Source: Candidatus Bathyarchaeota archaeon
Lineage (GTDB): Archaea > Thermoproteota > Bathyarchaeia > JAPDIZ01
Direction: 5' to 3'
Assembly (NCBI GenBank): GCA_029259355.1
Contig: JAPDIZ010000004.1
Coordinates: 1 to 64,000 of the forward strand
DNA: 64,000 bases
Shown here: piece after piece, positions 57,785-64,000 of the stretch
Numbering within the stretch: the first letter of the stretch is position 1
Layout of the letters: each line of letters opens with the position of its first letter
The notes under the pieces: generated by a model
The model's input: the letters and a program-made list of their open reading frames with translations, nothing else
What the model was told of the DNA's origin: nothing
The model's database searches: none
Program-made: the position numbers and the translations under genes

Positions 57785-59046
57785 AGCTCTTCTCCCAGGA
57801 CGAGCTGGTAGAGCCTTAGGTGATCCCTAACGCCTCTATCTATCCCATAATACTCTTCATAGATCTCTCTAGCCTTCTCCCCCATCCTCCTCCTAAGCTC
57901 TTCGTCTTTGAGCAGCTTCACTATTGCGTTGGCTAAGCCCTCTACGTCGCCTGGCTTGACGAGGTATCCGTTTACCCCAGGCCATATCTGAGCGATGATT
58001 CCGCCCACAGCTGTCCCGATCACTGGTTTTCCGAAGGCCATTCCTTCGGTTAGAGCAAGCCCAAACCCCTCTTTTACTGAGGGAAGCACCACCATATCGC
58101 AACACTCATAGGCTTGCATAACGTCTCCTCGAGGTATCCCCCCCGTAAATATCACGTTTTCCTCCAAGCCAAGCTCTTTGACGAGCTGCTTAAGCCCCTC
58201 TTCATAGGCTATTCGCTCCTTGACCTTTAGAACCTCCTTGCTCAGGGAGCCGTTGCCTATAACTACGCACTTCACGTCCTTCCCCACCTCGTCCACAACC
58301 TTCCTCATAGCGTGAATTAGGGTTGGGTGGTCCTTGAGCGGGTCCATCCTAGCTACGCAGAGCACGATTCTGTCTCTTTCGCCTATGGGGTACTTCTGCC
58401 TAAACTCGTTCTTCTCGGGGCGGTCTACATCGACGAACGGGGGTATGCAGAAGACTCTGTCCCAGCCCATCCCAGAGAGCACAGCGTCTCTGAGGTAGTG
58501 TTTCGTCGAAAAAACCACCACGTCGTAGTGCTTGAGGTGGTCTATCACGAACTCCTTCCACCGATCTGGGGCCTCCTTGGTGAAGGGGATGTGCCAAGTA
58601 AAGACCTTTGGCACTCCAAGCTCGCTCAGCATCTTGCCTAGGAGAAGCATCTGGAAGTCGTGGAAGTGCATGAGGTCGAAGCCGTGTTCGTGGTGGAGAG
58701 CTCTTATGCGCTCAGCATACATCGAGTTTATAGTCTCGTAGCCATCGAACCCGTAGACATCCTCTACGGACTCAGCCTCCTCCACCTCCATTCCGTGAAA
58801 AGCTTTCCAAAGCTTTTCCCTAAACCTTAGGTACTTCCTCAACACCTCGATGTCTATGTTCAACGCAGAGATTCTGTGAACTCTTATTCCCTCTACCTTG
58901 TCTTCTACGGGGAGCTTTGGGGGTCCGAGGTGAACTACGTGGACTTGATGACCCATTCTCCTAAGCCTTCTGCAGAGCCAGAGGAGATAGTACGAAACCC
59001 CCCCAACGCTGGGGTAGAACGATTGGCTTGCGTACAGGATCTTCAT
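57781..59046 (-). CDS. GT4-family glycosyltransferase
   Basis: 421 residues. PSVGGVSYYLLWLCRRLRRM (12-31) is the acceptor side; VARMDPLKDHPTLIHAMRKV and EGFGLALTEGMAFGKPVIGT (E-x7-E) are the donor-side GT-B motifs. It transfers an activated sugar with retention. With the coupled HAD phosphatase it could form a two-step solute pathway (glycosyl phosphate then phosphatase). A TATA-like TATATAC at about 59070-59077 suggests a nearly leaderless message. Confidence 0.85.
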   Translation of the reverse strand: MKILYASQSFYPSVGGVSYYLLWLCRRLRRMGHQVHVVHLGPPKLPVEDKVEGIRVHRISALNIDIEVLRKYLRFREKLWKAFHGMEVEEAESVEDVYGFDGYETINSMYAERIRALHHEHGFDLMHFHDFQMLLLGKMLSELGVPKVFTWHIPFTKEAPDRWKEFVIDHLKHYDVVVFSTKHYLRDAVLSGMGWDRVFCIPPFVDVDRPEKNEFRQKYPIGERDRIVLCVARMDPLKDHPTLIHAMRKVVDEVGKDVKCVVIGNGSLSKEVLKVKERIAYEEGLKQLVKELGLEENVIFTGGIPRGDVMQAYECCDMVVLPSVKEGFGLALTEGMAFGKPVIGTAVGGIIAQIWPGVNGYLVKPGDVEGLANAIVKLLKDEELRRRMGEKAREIYEEYYGIDRGVRDHLRLYQLVLGEEL

Positions 59047-59259
59047 ATCTTTTCACCGGGGGTTGCGAATGTATATACCAATTGTTTGGGATCTTGCACG
59101 TTTTCTAATGGTTCTCCTCCAAGCCTCTTCTTTGTTAAGTATGGAGCATCTCTTACTTAATATTCGAAGCTACCATATTTAAATGGTTGGCACCTCCCGC
59201 TAACCTTCAAAAGGTTTAATCGAGGTGGGGAGAAGGTAGTTCTCGGAGGTCTTTGCGCG

Positions 59260-60132
59260 TTGAAAGCATCCGAGGTTATGCTCACCCGACCCTACATCCT
59301 TTGGAAAGATCCGCTGCTCGTTGCGCTAAACGCATTAGCTGGGAGGGGTGAGAGAAGCCCCTACAGAGTGGTTGTGGTGGACAATCAGCTCAAGGTAAAG
59401 GGCACACTTACGGGCAGAAGAGTCCTTGAAGTTTTGCTAGGTCTAAGAGGAGAATCTATAATCGCTAAGAGGGGGATAAAAGGAATTCTTCGAGAACCTG
59501 TTAACCTCTTCCTATACGAGCCTAGGCACGTCTTCCTTGAACACACACCTCTTCTCTCAATACTTCAGTACATGGCTGAAAACTCCGTTGGCCACGTCAT
59601 CATAACCGACGATGTCGGAGTTTTAAGAGGCTCTATAGACGAATCCGCCATAATCGGGAGGTTAAGGGGGAGGAGCTTCGGAATCGTCGTAGGCGATGTT
59701 ATGACTAACAAGGTCTTCACCATAAGCCCAGAGGCAACGCTATACGAAGCAGCCGATGCCATGGTGGGTCACAGAGTTAGGCGCCTTCCCGTAGTAACCG
59801 ACGACAACTTGGTGGGCATAGTCACCGTTACCGACGTATTAAACTACATTCTAGCTGAGGAGAAGCACGTGGAGATGCTACTATACGACATCTCCATCGA
59901 GGAAGTGCTAAGCAAAAAGGTTGAGGAGGTGATGAGCTCCACAGTAGTCTCCATCTCGCCTAGCAGCGACTTAGGCTCAGCAGTCGATAAGCTGATTCAA
60001 AAAGATGTCAGCGGCCTACCCATAGTCTCCGACGACGGAAGGCTCGTCGGGATGCTGTCGAGGATAGACGTGTTGGTGGAGCTTGTTAGGAGGCTTGGGG
60101 CCTCCGCTGTGGTGGAGGCCATGAGCCTATGA
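59260..60132 (+). CDS. Four-CBS-domain protein
   Basis: 290 residues made of four CBS motifs: LTRPYILWKDPLLVALNALA, VGHVIITDDVGVLRGSIDES, VMTNKVFTISPEATLYEAAD with RRLPVVTDDNLVGIVT, and VMSSTVVSISPSSDLGSAVD with GLPIVSDDGRLVGMLS. CBS pairs bind AMP, ATP or SAM and regulate partners. The next gene, treT, overlaps its stop by 4 bases. The start is TTG after GGAGGTC; a TATA-like ATATTTAAAT is at about 59174-59183. Confidence 0.88.
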   Translation: MKASEVMLTRPYILWKDPLLVALNALAGRGERSPYRVVVVDNQLKVKGTLTGRRVLEVLLGLRGESIIAKRGIKGILREPVNLFLYEPRHVFLEHTPLLSILQYMAENSVGHVIITDDVGVLRGSIDESAIIGRLRGRSFGIVVGDVMTNKVFTISPEATLYEAADAMVGHRVRRLPVVTDDNLVGIVTVTDVLNYILAEEKHVEMLLYDISIEEVLSKKVEEVMSSTVVSISPSSDLGSAVDKLIQKDVSGLPIVSDDGRLVGMLSRIDVLVELVRRLGASAVVEAMSL

Positions 60133-61340
60133 AGCGAATAGAGGACTACGTCCACATCGTCGGCAGAGACGAGGTAGAAGCTATCGAAGAGCTTGCTGAG
60201 AGGGTGAAGGGAGCTTCGGTAGTCCACATAAACTCAACAGCGTACGGAGGCGGCGTCGCCGAGATACTTAAGAACTTAATCCCCCTCGCTCAGTCGGTTG
60301 GGCTAAGAGCTGAATGGAGGGTGATGAAAGCTCCTCCACAGTTCTTCAACGTCACCAAAGCCATACACCACGGTTTACAGGGAAACATGACGATCGAAAT
60401 ATCCGATGAGATGAAGAAGACCTACCTAAAGGTAAATGATGAAAACGCCTCGCTATTGGAGCCTTCGGGAGACGTGGTCGTAGTCCACGACTATCAACCC
60501 CTTCCCCTGATCAACCACCGAAGAGGTGATAAGTGGGTTTGGAGATGCCACATAGACACCTCTAAGCCAAACCCAAGGGTGTGGAGCTTCATAAAGCCGT
60601 TTGTGCTCAAGTACGACGCAGCGGTTTTCTCGCTTGAGAGGTACATCCCAAGAGACTTGGTAGGAATCAAGGTTTTTGTCAGCCACCCATCCATCGACCC
60701 CCTATCCGACAAAAACAAGCTCCTCAGCCTATCTGAAGTGGAGAAAGTTCTCAACAGATTCGACGTAGACCCTGATAGACCCATCATAGGCCAAGTCGCT
60801 AGGTTCGATCCCTGGAAAGACCCATTAGGCGTAATAGATGCATACCGCTTAGCAAGGGAGAAGATTCCCGAGCTCCAGCTGCTTTTAGTAGGCTCCTTCG
60901 CTCACGACGACCCGGAAGGAGTAGAGTGGTATAAGAAAACAGTTGAGTACGCGTCCTCGATGCGAGATGTGCACATCCTCACCAACATAGATGGCGTAGA
61001 GGACTTGGAGGTAAACGCTTTCCAGAGATCCTTCACCGTAGGGCTTCAACTCTCCACCAAAGAGGGGTTTGGGCTAGCAGTAACCGAAGCTCTGTGGAAA
61101 GGCGTCCCCGTAGTAGCTAGGAGAGCTGGCGGAATTCCGCTTCAGGTAATCGATGGCGAAACCGGCTTTCTCGTACAGACGGCTGAGGAGGCTGCGGAGA
61201 AGATCGTCTACTTGGTGAAGAGGCCTTGGGTTGCGAGAGCTATGGGAGAAAACGGTCGAGAACACGTTAGAAGAAACTTCCTGATCACGAGAGATTTGAA
61301 GGACTACCTCAGAATGCACATAGACCTCGTGGGCAAATAG
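60129..61340 (+). CDS. treT: Trehalose glycosyltransferring synthase (TreT)
   Basis: 403 residues, GT-B fold. VVHINSTAYGGGVAEILKNL (near 34-53), HHGLQGNMTIEISDEMKKTY, WRCHIDTSKPNPRVW and STKEGFGLAVTEALWKGVPV are close to TreT of Thermococcales and Thermoproteus. TreT makes trehalose from ADP- or UDP-glucose and glucose and may work in reverse. Start overlap with the CBS gene suggests nucleotide-sensitive control of trehalose. Confidence 0.88.
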   Translation: MKRIEDYVHIVGRDEVEAIEELAERVKGASVVHINSTAYGGGVAEILKNLIPLAQSVGLRAEWRVMKAPPQFFNVTKAIHHGLQGNMTIEISDEMKKTYLKVNDENASLLEPSGDVVVVHDYQPLPLINHRRGDKWVWRCHIDTSKPNPRVWSFIKPFVLKYDAAVFSLERYIPRDLVGIKVFVSHPSIDPLSDKNKLLSLSEVEKVLNRFDVDPDRPIIGQVARFDPWKDPLGVIDAYRLAREKIPELQLLLVGSFAHDDPEGVEWYKKTVEYASSMRDVHILTNIDGVEDLEVNAFQRSFTVGLQLSTKEGFGLAVTEALWKGVPVVARRAGGIPLQVIDGETGFLVQTAEEAAEKIVYLVKRPWVARAMGENGREHVRRNFLITRDLKDYLRMHIDLVGK

Positions 61341-61354
61341 CTGCTCCGCTGTTT

Positions 61355-61795
61355 TTACCGACCCTCTCTAATGGTTTGAAGAAGCTCAAGAGCTCTCCTA
61401 CGCACTCTCCTCCTCTTCTCATCAGCTACGGACTCTATCCTCGACACTGCGAACCTTGCATCGAATCTGCTTACGCGGTCAACAGCCTCTATGGCTGCTG
61501 CAACCAAAGCAGTTTCTTCTCTGCTAAGCTTGCAAGTGATCTTGAGCAAACCCCTCGACCTACCATTCACGGGATTTATCGACACCTCTATCCAGCTAAT
61601 TCTCTTTGACTTATGCAGCTCCCTAAGCCCTTTCCCATCTCCAAGCAACCCTTCGGTTAAGTTGAAGAGCGCCCCTAGCACATCGCGGTCTCGAACAAAG
61701 CCTCCAACCCAAAACTCCACGTAAACTACGTACTCTTCGGGCAGTACAACCACCTCAGTAACACTTTTTCTAGATATCGTAACACTAATAGGCAT
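61355..61795 (-). CDS. DnaG N-terminal-domain-like protein lacking TOPRIM
   Basis: About 146 residues from the ATG at 61795. RDRDVLGALFNLTEGLLGDG, then KGLRELHKSKRISWIEVSIN, TALVAAAIEAVDRVSRFDAR and a final RRVRRRALELLQ follow, in order, the N-terminal domain of archaeal DnaG (GAIFGQTEGLLG... LRDLQKSGRIGRIEV). Archaeal DnaG is about 400 residues with a TOPRIM domain; here the protein stops before it. In archaea the N-terminal region links DnaG to the exosome. A longer reading from 61888 enters the divergent radical SAM gene and is unlikely. Confidence 0.78.
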   Translation of the reverse strand: MPISVTISRKSVTEVVVLPEEYVVYVEFWVGGFVRDRDVLGALFNLTEGLLGDGKGLRELHKSKRISWIEVSINPVNGRSRGLLKITCKLSREETALVAAAIEAVDRVSRFDARFAVSRIESVADEKRRRVRRRALELLQTIREGR

Positions 61796-61828
61796 ATAAG
61801 CTTTGGGGAACAGCTTATCGTGTTGGCG

Positions 61829-62858
61829 ATGTCTGAGCTGTTTGAGGTAGTTGTTCGGGGGATGAGGAGGCGGGAGAGGGCGGTTCATCCACCTAGGATT
61901 TCGAAGGAGGGCTATAGAGTGCTACTTGGGGAAGCGAGTGCACGTCCTCAACGTCTATGAAAGATGTGGACACGCCTGCTCCTATTGCTTTGTCGAGTGG
62001 AGCTGGAGTCCGAAGACGGTAGTTGCTAGGGAAAACCTCGTGGAGCGGGTGATTCGCGACCTAAGGAGGTTTTACCGAGGGAGAAGGGTTGTTATAAACT
62101 TGGGGGTCTGCAACTGACCCGTACCAGCCAGCTGAGCAACGCTTTGGCTTTATGCGGAGGCTCATCCCCCTCCTAAAAAGCTGTGGAGCATCTTTTTACG
62201 TATACACCAAATCCGACCTTATTCTCCGAAACCTAGATCTTCTCGTAGGCTACTCCAACGCTTGGGTTGGCTTTACGGTAACGAGCCTCAACCAAGAGTT
62301 TTCAAAGGTCTTTGAGCCAAACGCTCCCAAGCCAAGCCAGAGAGTCGACGCAGTACAGAAGCTTCTCGAAGGAGGTGTGGAGGTTGTGGTGAGAATCGAC
62401 CCAATAATCCTCATGGCAAACGATGGCGAAGACGAGCTTAAGGAGTTGGTTGGGGAGCTTAGGGCTGTGGGGGTAAAGCGCTTCGTAGCTTCTACGCTTA
62501 AGCTTGACAGAGAGGGGAAGATTCTTTATGGAACGAGCGAAACTCCTCCGTGGAAAAAGACCCTAAGCCAAGCGCTTCTAGAGTGGTTTGGATCTGAGAA
62601 AGGAGTTGGGAAGTTTGTGAAGCTCTTCGAGGGAGGGGGAGGTTCTCTACGGCTATCGAGTCCCACCACCTTGCTACAGGAAGAGGATGTTAGAAGCGGT
62701 TAGACGCGTGTGGTGACGCGCTCTTCACCACCTGCAAGATGGGGATAGACCTAAAGTACCAGCTATCTACTTGGATCGAAGACGGAGAGTTTAGGTGTGC
62801 TTGCTACGCCCAAAAGCCCACCAGAATACAGCCCAAATATTTTCTTAATCTTAAATAA
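61829..62858 (+). pseudogene. Frameshifted radical SAM protein (SPL-like)
   Basis: One radical SAM protein can be followed across four frames. The N terminus (MSELFEVVVRGMRRRERAVH) leads to CYLGKRVHVLNVYERCGHAC and SYCF (SAM cluster, 61926-62117), then TDPYQPAEQRFGFMRRLIPL from 62113. From about 62636 it reads EVLYGYRVPPPCYRKRML, and after about 62712 CDALFTTCKMGIDLKYQL. Shifts lie near 61920, 62112, 62636 and 62712. Either the gene is dead or the assembly has indels. The wording resembles DUF/SPL radical SAM proteins used with DNA repair. Confidence 0.7.
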
Positions 62859-63001
62859 TATAGAAATAAATAGAGTGGAATCTACCGGAAGTAACCAAAG
62901 CTCTTTATTGCCCTCCTCTGATACTTCTGTGCGCGTGGTGGTGTGGCCTGAGTCCTTGGGAAATTGTCTCCTTATTCGGGGATGAGCCCTTTTACCTCGC
63001 T

Positions 63002-63757
63002 GTGCTTGCTCTCATATACCTGCTCTATGACAAGCGCCTCTGCGCTAGGCTCATGCCCCTACTTATACTGTGTGGGTGGCTAAATTATGGCCTCAAGTGC
63101 TTCTTCGCTTCTCCAAGACCTCCCTCCAGCCAGCAGCTTACGGTTGCTTATGGCTATGGTTTTCCGAGCGGACATGCTCAAACCTCGGCTTGTTTTTGGA
63201 GCTATCTCTCGCTCGACTTCTGGTCTCTCTCACTCGCTGTAGTTGGCATAGCCTTGGTTGCTCTCGTCTCGGCTTCTAGGGTTTTGCTCGGCGTACACTA
63301 CCTTGCCGACGTAGTCGCTGGAGTCGTGGTGGGGTTCGCTTTCACGTTAAGCTACTGGCTCGTGCTCAAGAAGTATAGGGTGGAGGAGGAGAGGGTTTTG
63401 TTGCTCGTCTCGGCAGCAGCGCCCTTGGTTTTGCTCTGCTTTGCTCTCCTAGCTCCACCTCTCTACGTATTAGCTGCTTTCGCGCTTGGAGGAGGTGTGT
63501 TGGGCTTTGCCCTCGGCTACCTCTCACTAAGCAAGTTTGTGAGCTTCGACAAGCCTCAAAACGCTGGAGAAGCTGTTCTGAGACTGGCTTGTTTTTCGGT
63601 CTTCACCACACCCCTAGCAGCTATCTACCTTACAAACCCCTTCGAAGTCCTCGACCAACCCTTGGGCATTCTCCTCCTCTACTTCCTCATAGCTTTCGTC
63701 TTATCGTTTGCAACTCCATTAGCTTGTAGCGCGTTGAAGAGGCACCAAAACCGCTGA
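63002..63757 (+). CDS. PAP2-superfamily membrane phosphatase
   Basis: 251 residues from the GTG at 63002. The lipid phosphatase motifs are KCFFASPRP (K-x6-RP, near 37-45), PSGH near 58 and SRVLLGVHY (SR-x5-H, near 97). Six or more membrane helices; the C-terminal 110 residues add further helices and are unusual for the minimal family. In the same frame the upstream codons read WEIVSLFGDEPFYLAVLALIY, typical of this family's first helix, but have no ATG, GTG or TTG before 63002. The annotated start is therefore uncertain. Confidence 0.8.
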   Translation: MLALIYLLYDKRLCARLMPLLILCGWLNYGLKCFFASPRPPSSQQLTVAYGYGFPSGHAQTSACFWSYLSLDFWSLSLAVVGIALVALVSASRVLLGVHYLADVVAGVVVGFAFTLSYWLVLKKYRVEEERVLLLVSAAAPLVLLCFALLAPPLYVLAAFALGGGVLGFALGYLSLSKFVSFDKPQNAGEAVLRLACFSVFTTPLAAIYLTNPFEVLDQPLGILLLYFLIAFVLSFATPLACSALKRHQNR

Positions 63758-63991
63758 CTCTATGCAAAGCGCTGCAGAGCACGTGTCTGGAGAAAAACTC
63801 CTCAACTCCTCCGCTACCGAGGGGTTTCGATCCATAGCCTTTGCCAAGCAAGAAGCTAGGTCTACGTAAAGCATGAAGAGCCAGGGCTCCCCCTCTCCTC
63901 GCTTAAGCCTCCAATACCGCTTCTCATCGCGTTGCGCAGCCTTCGCTCTCTTGTCAACAAAAGCGCTTGGGTTGAATCTCTCCTCCCACAA
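63719..63991 (-). CDS. Hypothetical protein, possibly continuing beyond the window
   Basis: At least 90 residues. KRAKAAQRDEKRYWRLKRGE near 14-33 is strongly basic; the following PWLFMLYVDLASCLAKAMDR is mixed hydrophobic. No family recognised. TTG at 63991 could be its start, but the frame stays open to the window edge, so more may lie outside. Its 3' end overlaps the convergent phosphatase gene by 39 bases. Confidence 0.35.
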   Translation of the reverse strand: MWEERFNPSAFVDKRAKAAQRDEKRYWRLKRGEGEPWLFMLYVDLASCLAKAMDRNPSVAEELRSFSPDTCSAALCIESAVLVPLQRATS

Positions 63992-64000
63992 GCTAGTGGA

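Overview
The window looks like part of a thermophilic archaeal chromosome, probably from the TACK side of the tree, although nothing here fixes the lineage. The evidence is archaeal-type TATA boxes a fixed distance from short-leader starts, GGAGGTG ribosome sites, frequent TTG/GTG starts, an archaeal DnaG N-terminal domain, an archaeal THUMP-SPOUT protein, Dph6, a soluble [NiFe] sulfhydrogenase, TreT, and an inositol-1-phosphate cytidylyltransferase/CDP-alcohol transferase pair (a hyperthermophile solute or lipid route). No rRNA, tRNA or CRISPR array was seen.

Layout. 0.3-6.6 kb: cell-surface glycan genes (DUF2079 and GT-C membrane proteins, ATP-grasp, polysaccharide deacetylase, GT2). 6.8-16.5 kb: a C1-cofactor island. 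It holds a HisA-related gene, mfnF-mfnE and mfnB (methanofuran), a sugar epimerase, a DUF447 protein, and a translationally coupled operon mptA-mptE-mptD-flavoprotein/ferredoxin-DHPS-like (tetrahydromethanopterin). 16.6-20 kb: DUF47, THUMP-SPOUT and a bacterial-type GAPDH. 20-26.9 kb: a redox block with hydBGDA hydrogenase, a divergent CoA-disulfide-reductase-like flavoprotein, gcvH and an iron-sulfur flavoprotein. 26.9-28.9 kb: a Trp/Met/Pro-rich small protein and an ABC exporter. 28.9-32 kb: an accessory patch with VapBC, a serine recombinase, a second VapBC and HEPN-MNT; paired 14-bp palindromic motifs flank the first half in inverted orientation. 32-36.5 kb: inositol phosphodiester synthesis, GDPD, a V4R protein, a metallophosphoesterase, and a decayed phenylacetate-CoA-ligase-like gene. 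36.5-45 kb: Nudix enzymes, a radical SAM enzyme, an iron-sulfur flavoprotein, a processive GT2 with an anchored deacetylase-like protein, and a nucleotidylyltransferase. 45-51 kb: an iron-uptake operon with split FeoB and two FeoA proteins, controlled from a promoter that carries near-perfect palindromes inside duplicated ~70-bp blocks, plus a DtxR/MntR-family regulator. 51-56 kb: Dph6, a Cys-rich Lrp regulator, a MaoC hydratase, a luciferase-like flavoprotein and a 4-hydroxybutyryl-CoA-dehydratase-type enzyme with all four cluster ligands. 56-64 kb: a UDG-like protein, HAD phosphatase, GT4, CBS-TreT, a DnaG N-domain-only protein, a frameshifted radical SAM gene, a PAP2 phosphatase and an incomplete gene at the edge.

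Most notable observations: (1) TCCAATTTTTTGGA pairs bracketing VapBC and a serine recombinase, possibly a small unrecognised mobile or toxin-antitoxin unit; (2) TTAGG-N4-CCTAA palindromes shared by the feo promoter and the hydrogenase promoter, suggesting one metal-responsive regulon; (3) a palindrome sitting on the bidirectional DUF447/mptA promoter; (4) a free-standing DnaG N-terminal domain; (5) several decaying genes. All assignments come from reading motifs by eye; no database search was run.
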